A stretch of 50,768 bases of DNA. It comes from Rhodanobacter sp. L36. GTDB lineage: Bacteria; Pseudomonadota; Gammaproteobacteria; Xanthomonadales; Rhodanobacteraceae. The DNA lies in contig NZ_LMUV01000006.1 of NCBI RefSeq assembly GCF_009765755.1, positions 50,231 to 100,998 on the forward strand. Direction: 5' to 3'. Below the pieces are notes generated by a model. The model had not been told where the DNA came from. It was given only the letters and a program-made list of their open reading frames with translations, and made no database searches. Shown here one piece after another: positions 1-9,927 of this stretch (positions within the stretch are counted from its first letter, which is position 1; each line of letters opens with the position of its first letter). The position numbers were made by a program, and so were the translations under genes.

Positions 1-37
1 CCCGCTGCTGTAAACCCATCGGTCAAGGAGTGACGTC

Positions 38-2323
38 ATGTCGAACGATCCGCAACAAGAGCAGACACTGTTGCAGCAACTGCGTGCCAGTGGCGATCCC
101 GACAAGCAGCAAGAGGCGGCGCAGCTACAGAAGCTCTACCACGACCGTCAGATGGGCGACCTGGCTACCGATGCCTATGCCGCGGCCAAGGGTGCCGATA
201 AACCGCCGCCGGGCTGGATACGCGTCAGCGATGATCCTGGCAAGTACGCACCGCAATTACACATGACCGCCTTTGAGCTCAGAAGAGCCTTGCATCCGGA
301 TCATTCGGGGTTCCGCGCCGAAATCTACCTGCCTGATCCCAAGGTACTCGGCCCCGGCTACAAGCCTGTCGTCGCGTTCAAGGGCTCCTCGGGCGAGGTG
401 ATGACGTCTGACGGCAAGTTGCACGACACCACCAAGGAAGACTTCCTCGCCAATAATTTCCCGCAATCGGTAGGCATGGAGACCGACTACTACGATCGCG
501 CGATGAAGTTGGCAATAGAGTTGAAGCGGGGTGGCCTCCAGTTTGAACTCACCGGCCACAGCCTGTCCGGCGGCATGGCCTCGGCCGCTTCGGCAGTCAC
601 TGGATATCCGGCGACGACCTGGAATGCGGCGGGGTTGAACCCCGAAACCGCTCGGCGTTTTGGCGAACAGAACGATCTGCCCGTGTACAACAACGAACAA
701 CTGAAGCCGCTGATCACTGCGTACCAAGTGCAGGGCGAACTGCTCAGCGACGGCGTGCAAGGCAATATCCACCGCATGGACGTGATCCAGCGCGCGGAAG
801 TGGGCGGCCTGCTGAAGGAGACCAGCCAGCTCTTGAACGCGTTGCCGCAAGGCCGCGACATGCTCAAAGAGCAACTGACTCGGGGTACGCCGCCCATGCC
901 GCCCGAGGCACAAGCCAAAGTGCATGCCTTTGTCGACAACATCGCTACCGGCAATACCGACCAGATGCTGCGCGATCTGCCGTTGGCGGCCGGTACGGTG
1001 CAGCCGCCGCTGGTCGCCATGGCCCGCCGTGATCCAGACGATCCCAGCAGCCCGCTGGTGCCGCGTGCGCAGACGCTTTCGTTGACGGAGGTGACCACGC
1101 TGGCTGGGCCGGTACTGGAAACCCTTTCGATCGCCGCGGCGGGAGCCCATGTGGGTGAGCGCACGGGCGAAGTCGTGGCCTATGGCGGACAAGCAACCGG
1201 GCAGGTGTTGCAGAACTCCGGCGCTGGCATCCGCAGCGCAGCCGAGTTCGGCGGACAAGTACAAAACATGATGACTCGCATCGAAGGCGCGGTGGCACAA
1301 AAAGCCGAGCACTACGTGGGTGCAGCTGCCGCACGCACCATCGATACCGGCAGCAAGGTACTGGCTGGGACGGACGAAGGACTCGGGTGGGCGCGGCAAT
1401 TGGGAGCATCGGTGGATGCGAGCCTGCTGCGCAGTGTAGGCAGCGTGTTGCCCGAGGGTGCGCAGAAATGGATGAACCAGCAGGCAACGCAAATTGACCG
1501 TACAGGCGAGGAAATCCGTCGCGAGACTCAGGCGCAAGCTGCCGGGATTCGCCATGAAGGCCAGGCCGGTGCTACCGCCATTCGTGGTGCGACCCAATTC
1601 CTGGAAAAAGGAACAGGCCAGGCAGCGGGGCAAGTGGGTAACTTTCAGCACGATGCCATCGCTGGCACCGGCCGGGTAGTCGGCGGCACATTGGATGCCA
1701 CCGGTCAGATCGTCGAGAACACAAGCCGGCAAGCCCCGGCGGTGGGAGCCGGAATAGGAGCGTGGATGGGCCTCAACGCTGCCGCTGGTTTGGAGCTGAA
1801 TCCCGCCAGTTTCCCGCGCCTGGCAGGGGCCGCCGAGGCGATTGCCCAAGGCAAGCCGGCGGCCGATGCAGCCCTCGGTCTCCACCTGATGAAGACATCG
1901 GTGCTGCCAAGTCTGGATGCCCGGATCGAAGAAGTCGAAAAAACAGCGCGTCAATCGTTGGAGCGAACTGCTGCACCACCTGCTATTTCGGAGATCAACC
2001 GCCAGCCTGCACAGTCCGCGTCAAGCGAACCAGACAAAACCACGCCAGAACAGCAGAAGAAGAACGCGCCCAAGAGCGATATCGACAAGATGTTCGAGCG
2101 GCTCTACCAGGGTGCGGTCAATCGCGACGCCAAGGAAATGAATGCGGCGGCACAGGATTATCTACGCACGCCACACGGGCAGGGGTGGCAGCAGCATGGC
2201 ATACAGAACGACCAGGCCAACCTTGCGGCGCAACACCAGGCAGGCCTGGATGCACAACAACGTCAAGCGAACGAACTAGCGCAGCAGCAAGCGGCGCAGA
2301 AATCGCAGGGCATGGGCCGATAG
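38..2323 (+). CDS. Lipase-like alpha/beta-hydrolase with long Gln-rich C-terminal half; possible secreted effector
   Basis: The 761-residue product carries a class-3-lipase-like nucleophile elbow, GHSLSGG, with the likely catalytic Ser at about residue 175. Hydrolase sequence fills roughly residues 60-250. Residues 370-640 are rich in Ala, Gly and Gln, with repeated amphipathic stretches. The last 120 residues are polar and end in a strongly Gln-rich tail. AAGGAG at 25-30 lies 7 nt before the ATG, so the start is secure. No signal peptide is visible. The partner gene starts 16 bp downstream. A lipase head with a long Gln-rich tail resembles effectors of the Xanthomonadales bacteria-killing type IV system (X-Tfe). 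I could not align the conserved motifs of the XVIPCD secretion domain, and no secretion gene is in the window, so effector status is inference. A cytoplasmic or cell-associated lipase is the alternative. Confidence 0.6.
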   Translation: MSNDPQQEQTLLQQLRASGDPDKQQEAAQLQKLYHDRQMGDLATDAYAAAKGADKPPPGWIRVSDDPGKYAPQLHMTAFELRRALHPDHSGFRAEIYLPDPKVLGPGYKPVVAFKGSSGEVMTSDGKLHDTTKEDFLANNFPQSVGMETDYYDRAMKLAIELKRGGLQFELTGHSLSGGMASAASAVTGYPATTWNAAGLNPETARRFGEQNDLPVYNNEQLKPLITAYQVQGELLSDGVQGNIHRMDVIQRAEVGGLLKETSQLLNALPQGRDMLKEQLTRGTPPMPPEAQAKVHAFVDNIATGNTDQMLRDLPLAAGTVQPPLVAMARRDPDDPSSPLVPRAQTLSLTEVTTLAGPVLETLSIAAAGAHVGERTGEVVAYGGQATGQVLQNSGAGIRSAAEFGGQVQNMMTRIEGAVAQKAEHYVGAAAARTIDTGSKVLAGTDEGLGWARQLGASVDASLLRSVGSVLPEGAQKWMNQQATQIDRTGEEIRRETQAQAAGIRHEGQAGATAIRGATQFLEKGTGQAAGQVGNFQHDAIAGTGRVVGGTLDATGQIVENTSRQAPAVGAGIGAWMGLNAAAGLELNPASFPRLAGAAEAIAQGKPAADAALGLHLMKTSVLPSLDARIEEVEKTARQSLERTAAPPAISEINRQPAQSASSEPDKTTPEQQKKNAPKSDIDKMFERLYQGAVNRDAKEMNAAAQDYLRTPHGQGWQQHGIQNDQANLAAQHQAGLDAQQRQANELAQQQAAQKSQGMGR

Positions 2324-2339
2324 ACACGAGGATGCACGC

Positions 2340-2924
2340 ATGAACACGGATGGTTTCGACGATTTCGATGCGCTCAAGAAATTGCTGGGACAAATGGCGA
2401 CGGTCGCACAGGAGCTGGATCGCCGCAGCGCGCAGGCGCTACAACACATCGAAAACGCGGCAGCGAACTTGCACCAAAGTGTGACCCGGCTGGATAGCTG
2501 TGGCGAACGGTTTGCGAAAACGGCGTTGGGGGTCATCGGCAGCGAGGCGAAGCAGACGATCACGCATGGCACGGGGCAAGCCGTGGGTGAGATACAGCAG
2601 CAGTTGCTGCAGGCCGCACAGACCATACATTCGTCGGCGCAGGAGATGGAGGCGCAGCGCAAGGGTCTGAACGCGGCGCGACGCAGCATGCTCTGGAACG
2701 GGCTGGGCGCGTTGCTGATAGGCTCGATGCTGGCGGCGGGCGGCACCGGCTATTTCGCGTGGAAGAGCACGCAGGACATCGCGCAGGCCAAGTTTGGCAG
2801 TGACATCCTGCAGGCAACGCAAAGCGGCACCCTCACCCGCTGCGGCGACATGCTATGTGTGAAGACCGGCAAAAAGCCGCAGCGTTACGGCCAGAACGGT
2901 GAGTACCTTTTGCTGCGGGACTGA
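2340..2924 (+). CDS. Coiled-coil protein with one membrane segment, partner of the lipase-like gene
   Basis: The 194-residue product begins with a long predicted coiled coil (about residues 5-115, many Ala, Gln, Leu and Glu). One hydrophobic segment follows at about residues 118-140, then a short C-terminal domain with two Cys (CGDMLC) and a YGQNGEYLLLR end. There is no cleavable signal peptide. The gene starts 16 bp after the lipase-like gene and is probably co-transcribed with it. Gene pairing suggests an accessory, adaptor or immunity role if the upstream gene is a toxin. The N-terminal helix recalls mobilisation or relaxation accessory proteins, but I do not recognise the family and assign no function. 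Confidence 0.6.
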   Translation: MNTDGFDDFDALKKLLGQMATVAQELDRRSAQALQHIENAAANLHQSVTRLDSCGERFAKTALGVIGSEAKQTITHGTGQAVGEIQQQLLQAAQTIHSSAQEMEAQRKGLNAARRSMLWNGLGALLIGSMLAAGGTGYFAWKSTQDIAQAKFGSDILQATQSGTLTRCGDMLCVKTGKKPQRYGQNGEYLLLRD

Positions 2925-2962
2925 GCGATTCGACGGAAAGCGCAGACGATCCCGAAGATGAA

Positions 2963-3214
2963 ATGCGCAAGCTGAGAACCCTGCTCAAGCAAGTCACTAA
3001 CAGTATGGAGAAGAACAACCGGATATCCGTCGATGCGGCCAAACGCGTGCGCGATACGGTCCATGCCGTGCCGGAGAAGATGTTGCATTCGATTGCCCAC
3101 GAGCTTGGAACAAGGGTCGATGTATCTCGATCTGAGCTCGCAGGCGAGGACACGGGCGACATCGGAGGCGGCATCCTCCTGCCTCCGATGTCGCATCTTG
3201 TGATTCGAGGCTGA
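2963..3214 (+). CDS. Doubtful small ORF downstream of the lipase pair
   Basis: This 83-codon frame reads as a charged helix (about residues 1-50) followed by a low-information tail. The frame stays open upstream to before 2921, so the visible ATG may not be its start. No convincing Shine-Dalgarno precedes it. A perfect 14-bp hairpin lies inside the frame at 3156-3194 and would interrupt transcripts of a real gene. It may be the remnant of a third operon gene or a chance frame. Confidence 0.22.
   Translation: MRKLRTLLKQVTNSMEKNNRISVDAAKRVRDTVHAVPEKMLHSIAHELGTRVDVSRSELAGEDTGDIGGGILLPPMSHLVIRG
3156..3194. terminator. Perfect 14-bp hairpin after the lipase pair
   Basis: The left arm at 3156-3169 (GCGACATCGGAGGC) is exactly complementary to the right arm at 3181-3194, with an 11-nt loop. 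There is no T-run on either side. The position between a plus-strand operon and the end of the converging DMT transporter gene suits a bidirectional transcription stop. A protein-binding or processing site is also possible. Confidence 0.45.
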
Positions 3215-3322
3215 GAGATGGAGCCAATCAGGTTCGTCCGATGATTTTCGAGTAGGCATCGGCCACTCGATACGTCATCGATCAAGTCAGGCGCGAAAAG
3301 CCGCGAGAAGCAGTCATCGGGC

Positions 3323-4231
3323 TCAAACCTCGTGATGCATCGATTCGGCTGACGGACTATCGGCCGAGGTGTTCTTCGGCGGCCACAGCTCCACCATGTA
3401 CATCGCCGCCAGCACCAGCGCACCGCCGGCCAGCATGCGCCAGGTCAGCACATCGCTGCCCAGCGTCACCGCGAACGCGGCGGCAAAGACCGGTTCGGTC
3501 GTCATCACGATCGCGGCACGCGCAGCCGGCAAATGGGATTGCGCCCAAGTCTGCATCAACATCGCGCCGGCACCGGCGATCAACGCCATGTACAGCACGC
3601 CGAGCCACGCCGCGCGATCCGGCGGCAGCGTCGGCCCATGCGGAAGCGTGGCCATCAAGCAGACAACGGCGATGGCCACCATCTGCACCGCCGACATGCC
3701 GAACGCTTCGCCCTGCCGCGACCATTGCCCCAACCCGACGATGTGTAATCCGTATAGCGCCGCCGACGCCAGCGTGAGCCAGACACCGGCGTTGATCGAC
3801 ACGCCATTGAGCGAAAGCAGCGCGAGGCCCGCGGTCGAAAGCAGCACCGCCAGCCAGACCACACCGGTTATGCGCTGGCGCAACAACAGCATCGCTAGAA
3901 TGGGTGTGAACACCACATACATGCCCGTGACGAAACCGCTGACACTGGGTGCGATCAGCGACAAGCCCCACGTCTGCAGCAGCTGGCCGACGCCATAAAT
4001 GGCACCGAGCAACAGCCCGCGAGCGATCTGTTTTCGACCGATCTGCAGTACCGGCTTTGCGAACATCAACAGCATCACGGCCGCTGCGATCGCGAAACGC
4101 ACGGCGAGGAAATCCGCGACCGGCATCCGCGCCACCACATCCTTGATCAGCACGAAGGTGGAACCCCACACCGCCGTCATCACCAGCAGACCGAACGTCG
4201 CCAGCAGCTCGGTGCGTCGCGTCGCGCTCAT
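3323..4231 (-). CDS. EamA/DMT-family transporter
   Basis: The 302-residue inner-membrane protein has ten hydrophobic segments arranged as two EamA halves (about residues 8-140 and 150-285). The first half has the typical opening TAVWGSTFVLIKD. DMT-family members export metabolites such as amino acids or drugs; the substrate cannot be read from the sequence. I chose the ATG at 4231 because it overlaps the stop of the glycosyltransferase gene in an ATGA junction. A frame extension to 4291 runs into that gene. It is the last gene of a minus-strand run behind purL. Confidence 0.85.
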   Translation of the reverse strand: MSATRRTELLATFGLLVMTAVWGSTFVLIKDVVARMPVADFLAVRFAIAAAVMLLMFAKPVLQIGRKQIARGLLLGAIYGVGQLLQTWGLSLIAPSVSGFVTGMYVVFTPILAMLLLRQRITGVVWLAVLLSTAGLALLSLNGVSINAGVWLTLASAALYGLHIVGLGQWSRQGEAFGMSAVQMVAIAVVCLMATLPHGPTLPPDRAAWLGVLYMALIAGAGAMLMQTWAQSHLPAARAAIVMTTEPVFAAAFAVTLGSDVLTWRMLAGGALVLAAMYMVELWPPKNTSADSPSAESMHHEV

Positions 4232-5157
4232 CGGCGACGCAGCAACTGGCCGGGAATCTTCAGCAGGAAATGCGACCAGATGCCGACCCACACCACGACG
4301 GACAACAACGGATTACGCGCGGCCGGATCATGTCGCCGGAACCATCGCCACATGCCCTTGTGCTTGTAGCGACTGACGAACACCGGACGGTGCCGACTGG
4401 ACGTGCCCTTGGCGTGCACCACACGCACGTCGCCCGCGAGCAGCACCTTGTAACCCATGTCGCGTACGCGGCGACAAAGGTCGAGGTCCTCGCAGTGCAG
4501 GAAATATTCTTCATCGAAGCCGCCCACGCGCTGGTAGACCGTGCGCGGCAACATCATCAGTGCGCCGGATACCGCTTCAGCCTCGATGACCTCGGCGGGA
4601 ATCTCGCCCTGGATGTTGATGCCTTCGCCGCCGCGCTTGAACATCGTGTTGACGGCGCGTCGAAACAGCGGATCACGACGCAACGACGCGGGATCGGCGT
4701 GTCCTTCCTCGTCGCAGACCACGGCGCCGACGAGTCCGGCGCGCGGATTTTCCGCCAGCACATCAAGCAGTCGTTGCAGATCAGCCGCGTCGACCAGGCA
4801 ATCCGGATTCAATACCAGCAATGCATGTCCACGCGCAGCAGCTGCGCCCTGATTCACCGCCGGGCCGAAGCCGAGGTTGCTGCGGTTGTACATCAGCTTC
4901 AGTCGCGTATCGGTCGCATACGCGCGATCGATGGCTTGCGGAACGCCATCGGTGGAGGCGTTGTCGACCAGCAACACTTCCAGCGAGATATCGCACGCCA
5001 GCAGGCGACGTATGCATTCGCGTAGCGATGGACCGCTATCGGCGGATACAACGATGACGCTGAGCAGCAGCGCGAACGGCGAACGTGGGAAGGCAGTATT
5101 CACGTCGGAAGTATGCGTGACTCGACGCGGCGATAAAACATCGACGTGCTGAACCAT
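4228..5157 (-). CDS. Family 2 glycosyltransferase (WbbL/rhamnosyltransferase-like)
   Basis: The 309-residue protein has a GT-A fold domain at about residues 30-265. Visible signatures are LLSVIVVSADSG, EVLLVDNASTDG (nucleotide-sugar binding), NLGFGPAVNQG, the DxD-like LNPDCLV, and the acceptor-side motif HCEDLDLCRR. A hydrophobic C-terminal segment (about 280-300) may anchor it at the inner membrane. The family transfers a sugar from a nucleotide donor onto a lipid-linked or polysaccharide acceptor, as in O-antigen or exopolysaccharide assembly; donor and acceptor are unknown. The stop overlaps the start of the DMT transporter gene, implying translational coupling. The start at 5157 lacks a strong ribosome site. 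Confidence 0.85.
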   Translation of the reverse strand: MVQHVDVLSPRRVTHTSDVNTAFPRSPFALLLSVIVVSADSGPSLRECIRRLLACDISLEVLLVDNASTDGVPQAIDRAYATDTRLKLMYNRSNLGFGPAVNQGAAAARGHALLVLNPDCLVDAADLQRLLDVLAENPRAGLVGAVVCDEEGHADPASLRRDPLFRRAVNTMFKRGGEGINIQGEIPAEVIEAEAVSGALMMLPRTVYQRVGGFDEEYFLHCEDLDLCRRVRDMGYKVLLAGDVRVVHAKGTSSRHRPVFVSRYKHKGMWRWFRRHDPAARNPLLSVVVWVGIWSHFLLKIPGQLLRRR

Positions 5158-5194
5158 AAGATTTCACGCGCCGTTCGCATCCATGATGCAGCGA

Positions 5195-5932
5195 TCATGC
5201 GTGCGCATGGTCACGGTTCAACACGACATCAAGTGTCACGGGCATCTGACGTTCGTTGCGGAAAAACCATGGCTCATCACAATGCCAGCCTGCGAGTTGC
5301 CAGCTGCGCAGCCGATGTGGCTGCGCAGCTCCGCGCCGCCACAACACGACACCGCGAGTCGGCGTTTCACGCATGACGATCCAGCGCTCGCTCACACTGA
5401 ATTGAATATCTCGCGCGCTGATGCGCGTGCCGTCGCTGAAATGCAGAAAGCCATTGCGGTGTGTTGGAAACGCATGTGCGGGATCGATCTGGCCGTCCAT
5501 CGGTGATTGCCAAAACGGCAGCTGCAGCTCGACGATTTCCGCAGCCGGGCCGATCGGCGCCAGCGCCAGTTCGGGCCATTCGGGTGCATCGGACATTGCA
5601 GACGCACGACGCAGATCGCGATCGAGCCACGCCTCGAGTCCGGCGAGCAGCGTGTACCCCGCCAGCGCGCCTAGCAGCGCCGCGCCCCACGCGAATGCAT
5701 CGCTGCCAAGCGCACGCGCCGCTGCAAGCAGAAGACCAGCCAATCCCCAACGCAGCGCGCGTCGCATCAGCAGCGCATGCCCCACAGCAAGCCGGTGCTG
5801 CCAGAACAGCGATGCGAACGCCAGCATCAGCAGTAGTGGAAGACCTAGCCACCAGGGCAGCAGCGCCAACAACACGAGCCATGCCAACGACAGCCCCACG
5901 ACTTGCCAAGTGGATGCGCGCCGCCCGTTCAC
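5195..5932 (-). CDS. Inner-membrane protein of unknown function, downstream of purL
   Basis: The 245-residue product starts with GTG. Its first 110 residues hold about four hydrophobic segments, two of them around the LLPWWLGLPLLLMLAF stretch. The second half is a soluble domain with several Trp residues (for example LRSWQLAGWHCDEPWFF). It begins 26 bp after the purL stop and precedes the glycosyltransferase gene by 37 bp, so it probably belongs to the same transcript. I do not recognise a family. It is real by length, composition and operon position. Confidence 0.65.
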   Translation of the reverse strand: MNGRRASTWQVVGLSLAWLVLLALLPWWLGLPLLLMLAFASLFWQHRLAVGHALLMRRALRWGLAGLLLAAARALGSDAFAWGAALLGALAGYTLLAGLEAWLDRDLRRASAMSDAPEWPELALAPIGPAAEIVELQLPFWQSPMDGQIDPAHAFPTHRNGFLHFSDGTRISARDIQFSVSERWIVMRETPTRGVVLWRRGAAQPHRLRSWQLAGWHCDEPWFFRNERQMPVTLDVVLNRDHAHA

Positions 5933-5958
5933 GGCTCAGTCCCGCAGCACGCTTGTGA

Positions 5959-8900
5959 TCAATCGCACCACACGCGCGCGTTGCGGAACATGCGCATCCA
6001 CGGCGAATCCTCGCCCCACTGTTCCGGATGCCAGCTCAACTGCACGCTGCGAAACACGCGCTCCGGATGCGGCATAAGAATCGTCACGCGACCATCGGCC
6101 GCAGTGAAACCTGCAAGACCGCCGGGTGAGCCGTTCGGGTTGAGCGGAAAGCTTTCGGTCGGCTTGCCACGGTTGTCGACGAAGCGCACCGCCGCGTGCG
6201 ATTTCGCCGGGCTGCAGACCTGCGGAAAGCTGACGCGTCCTTCGCCGTGCGCCACCGCGACCGGAATGCGCGAACCGACCATGCCCTTGAAGAAGATGCT
6301 CGGCGAGTCGAGAATTTCCAGCGTCGCCACGCGTGACTCGTATTGCTCCGACGCGTTGCGCAAAAACTTCGGCCAGTGCTGCGCGCCGGGAATGATCTCT
6401 TTCAACTGCGCCATCATCTGGCAGCCGTTGCACACACCCAGCGCGAACTTGGTCGTGTCGGCGAAGAACTCGGCGAACTGCGCACGCAGCATCTCGTTGT
6501 AGAGAATCGACGTGGCCCAGCCGCGGCCCGCACCGAGCACATCGCCGTACGAGAAACCGCCACAAGCGGCCAGCCCGCGAAAATCGGCAAGCCTGACGCG
6601 GCCGCTGGCGAAGTCGGACATGTGCACGTCGACCGCATCGAAACCTGCGCGGGTGAACGCCGCCGACATTTCCACCTGACCGTTGACGCCCTGCTCGCGC
6701 AGCACCGCGATGCGTGGACGCGCACCGCTTCCGATGAGAGACGCCGCGATGTTGTCAGCGGGATTGAAAGTGAGTTTGGGCGCGATGCCCGGATCGGCAT
6801 CGTCGTTGCGCCACGCCAGCTCGGCGTCGGCATTGAGCGGGTTGTCGCGCAGACGCTGCATGGCGTGGCTGGTTTCGTTCCATGCCTTGTACAACGTGAC
6901 CCAGTTCCACTTGAACAACGTGTCGCTGCCGAGGAACAGCTTGATGCCGAGCTTCTCCTTCGGACGGCCAATGCGATGGCTCATGCTGGCGATGCCGTAC
7001 TTGATCAGCAATGCCTCGAACGCCTCGCGGTTGGCGGTGGCCACCTGCAGCACGGCGCCGAGTTCTTCGTTGAACAGCGCGCGCAATGTCGCCTCGGCCC
7101 AGCCATCCAGATGGATTTCGAGACCACAGTGTCCGGCGAACGCCATCTCCAGCAGCGTCGTGATGACACCGCCGTCGGAGCGATCGTGATACGCCAGCAG
7201 CAGGCCGCTCGCGTTCGCTTCCTGCACCAGTTCGAACAGCGCCTTGAGACGTTTCGCATCGTCCAGATCCGGCGGCACGCCACCGGTGCGATTGAACACC
7301 TGCGCGAGACACGATCCGCCGAGGCGATCGCGTCCCGCACCGAGGTCGATCAGCCACAGGTCCGAATCGCCGCGATCGAGCTTGAGCTGCGGCGTGAGCG
7401 TGCGACGCACGTCGGTGACGCGCGCGAAACCGGTGATCACCAGCGACACAGGCGACACCGTGCGCTGCGCGGTGTTGCCGTCCTTCCATACAGTCTGCAT
7501 GGACAGCGAGTCCTTGCCGACCGGAATCGAGATGTCCAGCTCGGGACAAAGTTCCATGCCGATGGCGTGCACCGCATCGAACAGCGCGGCATCTTCGCCG
7601 GGATGATTGACGGCAGCCATCCAGTTCGCCGACAGACGGATCTCGCCGAGGTTGGCAATCGACGCAGCGGCAAGGTTGGTGATCGCTTCGCCGACTGCAA
7701 GACGTGCCGCATCGGCGCTGCTGAGCAACGCCACCGGCGCGCGTTCGGCCATCGCCATCGCCTCGCCGACATAGCCGTCGAAATCGGCGATGGTCACCGC
7801 GCAATCGGCCACCGGCACTTGCCATGGCCCGACCATCGGATCGCGCGCGTTGAGTCCGCCGACCGTGCGATCACCGATGGTGATCAGGAAACTCTTGCTG
7901 CCTACCGTCGGCAGGCGCAGCACGCGCAGCAGCGCTTCTTCCATGCCGATGCCGGTGAGATCCGGCACCAGGTCGACGCGCGGCTTGATGCGTTTGGCAT
8001 CGCGATGCATGCGTGGCGGCTTGCCGAACAGCACGTCCATCGGCAGGTCGATAATGGTCAGCTCGCGATGCGGATCGGTGACGAGCAACCGACGCTCTTC
8101 GGTCGCATCACCGACCACCGCCACCGGGCAGCGTTCGCGTTCGCACATCGCGATGAAACCTGCCAGATCATCCGGCGCGATCGCGAGCACATAGCGCTCC
8201 TGCGATTCGTTGCTCCACACCTGCATGGGCGACAGCGAGGGATCGTCGCAGGGAATCTTCGACAGATCGATCACGCCTCCGACGCCGGCGTCGTTGAGCA
8301 ATTCGGGAATCGCGTTGGACAGACCGCCCGCGCCGACGTCGTGCACGCTGACGATCGGATTGTCATCGCCACGACGCCAGCAGGCGTCGATGACTTCCTG
8401 GCAGCGCCGCTCCATCTCGGCGTTGTCGCGTTGCACGGAAGCGAAATCGAGTTCCGCGCTGGACGCGCCGGAGGCGACCGACGATGCGGCACCGCCGCCG
8501 AGGCCGATCAACATGGCCGGGCCGCCCAGCACGATCACCTTGTTGCCCGGCTGCACCGCATGCTTGAGCACATCGCCAGGACGCAGGTTGGCCAACCCAC
8601 CGGCGAGCATGATCGGCTTGTCGTAACCGCGACGCACGCCGGCTTCGCCGGTTTCGTGTTCGTACGTGCGGAAATAGCCACCGAGACAGGGACGGCCAAA
8701 CTCGTTGTTGAATGCCGCGGCGCCGAGCGGTCCGTCGCGCATGATCTCGAACGCACTCGCCATGCGCGGCGGCAGCGGACGATTCACTTCCCACGGTTGC
8801 GGGTGGCCGGGAATGCGCAAGTCCGAGACGGAGAATCCGGTCAACCCGGCCTTCGGTTTGCCGCCACGACCGGTGGCGCCTTCGTCGCGAATCTCGCCGC

Positions 8901-9822
8901 CAGCACCGGTGGCCGCGCCGGGCCACGGGGCAATCGCGGTGGGATGGTTGTGCGTTTCGACCTTGATCGCAAAATCGATGCGTTCCTCGTGACCGCGCCA
9001 CACGCCATCGGCGGGATCGGCGAAGAAGCGTCGGCCAACGCTGCCTTCGATCACCGCGGCATTATCCGAATACGCCGACAACGTGTGCGCCGGCGATTGC
9101 TGGTGCGTGTGCTTGATCATGCCGAACAGGGTCTTGTCCTGCGCGGCGCCGTCCACCGTCCAGGTCGCGTTGAATACCTTGTGTCGGCAGTGTTCGGAAT
9201 TCGCCTGCGCGAACATGAAGAGTTCGGCGTCGGTCGGGTCGCGACCGAGTTCCGCATAGCGCTCGGCAAGGTAGTCGATTTCGTCATCGGCCAGCGCGAG
9301 ACCGAGTCGGCCATTGGCTTCGGAAAGCGCAGCGCGCGCATCGGTTCCAAGCGCGATATGCACAAGATCGCCGGGCGAACCGGCGAGGAACAAACCGCTG
9401 GCATCGTCCAGGCTGTGCAGCACCGATTGCGTCATCGCGTCGTACAGCAACGCCATCACCGCGGCGTGGTTCGGTGCATTTTCAGCAGGCAGGCCGGCGA
9501 CCTGCCAAGCCAGGCCACGCTCGACCCGTCGCACGTCGAAACCGGCGCCATGCAGGATGTCGGTTGCCTTGCTCGACCATGGCGAAATCGTGCCCAGTCG
9601 CGGCACCACCCACAGCGTGGCCGGTTCCGGCTTGGCATCCTTCGCTTCGAGCACCGCGAGCAGGCGCTGCCGCATCGCGCCCTCGGGCGCGGCATCGGTA
9701 TCGATCAGATAGACGAACCACGATGCCTGCACGCGCGCGCCGCGATGCAGGGCATCGAGGCGGGCATTCAGACGTTCGAGGCGGAACGGCGAGAGGGCGC
9801 TCTGCCCGTCGAGTGCGATCAT
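5959..9822 (-). CDS. purL: Phosphoribosylformylglycinamidine synthase, single-chain
   Basis: The 1287-residue enzyme catalyses the fourth step of purine synthesis, the ATP- and glutamine-dependent conversion of FGAR to FGAM in the cytosol. It is the large fused form used by gammaproteobacteria, at the usual length of about 1290-1300. The N-terminal PurS-like and linker region is followed by two AIRS-like halves, with [20 protein letters not shown] marking the substrate/nucleotide site near residue 300. The C-terminal glutaminase has [10 protein letters not shown] with the nucleophile at Cys1131, and His1252 and Glu1254 in MPHPERVF. The ATG at 9822 is the only sensible start. It is followed by three further minus-strand genes. 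Confidence 0.98.
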   Translation of the reverse strand: MIALDGQSALSPFRLERLNARLDALHRGARVQASWFVYLIDTDAAPEGAMRQRLLAVLEAKDAKPEPATLWVVPRLGTISPWSSKATDILHGAGFDVRRVERGLAWQVAGLPAENAPNHAAVMALLYDAMTQSVLHSLDDASGLFLAGSPGDLVHIALGTDARAALSEANGRLGLALADDEIDYLAERYAELGRDPTDAELFMFAQANSEHCRHKVFNATWTVDGAAQDKTLFGMIKHTHQQSPAHTLSAYSDNAAVIEGSVGRRFFADPADGVWRGHEERIDFAIKVETHNHPTAIAPWPGAATGAGGEIRDEGATGRGGKPKAGLTGFSVSDLRIPGHPQPWEVNRPLPPRMASAFEIMRDGPLGAAAFNNEFGRPCLGGYFRTYEHETGEAGVRRGYDKPIMLAGGLANLRPGDVLKHAVQPGNKVIVLGGPAMLIGLGGGAASSVASGASSAELDFASVQRDNAEMERRCQEVIDACWRRGDDNPIVSVHDVGAGGLSNAIPELLNDAGVGGVIDLSKIPCDDPSLSPMQVWSNESQERYVLAIAPDDLAGFIAMCERERCPVAVVGDATEERRLLVTDPHRELTIIDLPMDVLFGKPPRMHRDAKRIKPRVDLVPDLTGIGMEEALLRVLRLPTVGSKSFLITIGDRTVGGLNARDPMVGPWQVPVADCAVTIADFDGYVGEAMAMAERAPVALLSSADAARLAVGEAITNLAAASIANLGEIRLSANWMAAVNHPGEDAALFDAVHAIGMELCPELDISIPVGKDSLSMQTVWKDGNTAQRTVSPVSLVITGFARVTDVRRTLTPQLKLDRGDSDLWLIDLGAGRDRLGGSCLAQVFNRTGGVPPDLDDAKRLKALFELVQEANASGLLLAYHDRSDGGVITTLLEMAFAGHCGLEIHLDGWAEATLRALFNEELGAVLQVATANREAFEALLIKYGIASMSHRIGRPKEKLGIKLFLGSDTLFKWNWVTLYKAWNETSHAMQRLRDNPLNADAELAWRNDDADPGIAPKLTFNPADNIAASLIGSGARPRIAVLREQGVNGQVEMSAAFTRAGFDAVDVHMSDFASGRVRLADFRGLAACGGFSYGDVLGAGRGWATSILYNEMLRAQFAEFFADTTKFALGVCNGCQMMAQLKEIIPGAQHWPKFLRNASEQYESRVATLEILDSPSIFFKGMVGSRIPVAVAHGEGRVSFPQVCSPAKSHAAVRFVDNRGKPTESFPLNPNGSPGGLAGFTAADGRVTILMPHPERVFRSVQLSWHPEQWGEDSPWMRMFRNARVWCD

Positions 9823-9853
9823 GCGGGGAACGGCGCTGTGCGGAGAAACGCCT

Positions 9854-9882
9854 ATTCTATCCCATGCTGCAATACGGCATAA
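9854..9882 (-). promoter_or_regulatory. Possible purL promoter
   Basis: On the minus strand TAGAAT at 9859-9854 is a good -10. TTATGC at 9882-9877, spaced by 17 bp, is a weak -35. The -10 lies about 31 bp before the purL ATG. It is plausible by position, but the -35 matches the consensus poorly. Confidence 0.3.
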
Positions 9883-9927
9883 GCTGCGGCATCACGCCGC
9901 GCAACCTCGGCATCAGGACGGAAAAGC

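Noticed and set aside
1..37. In-frame TAA at 11-13 suggesting the tail of an upstream gene
   Set aside because: Only three or four codons are visible, too little to call a gene or name a product.
257..1954. Long 565-codon open frame on the minus strand inside the lipase-like gene
   Set aside because: It is a composition-driven shadow of a GC-rich gene: no domain pattern, no ribosome site, many His and Arg residues, and fully inside a well-supported gene.
6343..9882. 1179-codon plus-strand open frame antisense to purL
   Set aside because: It mirrors purL codons (His/Arg-rich, no recognisable fold). The purL protein is certain over the same bases.
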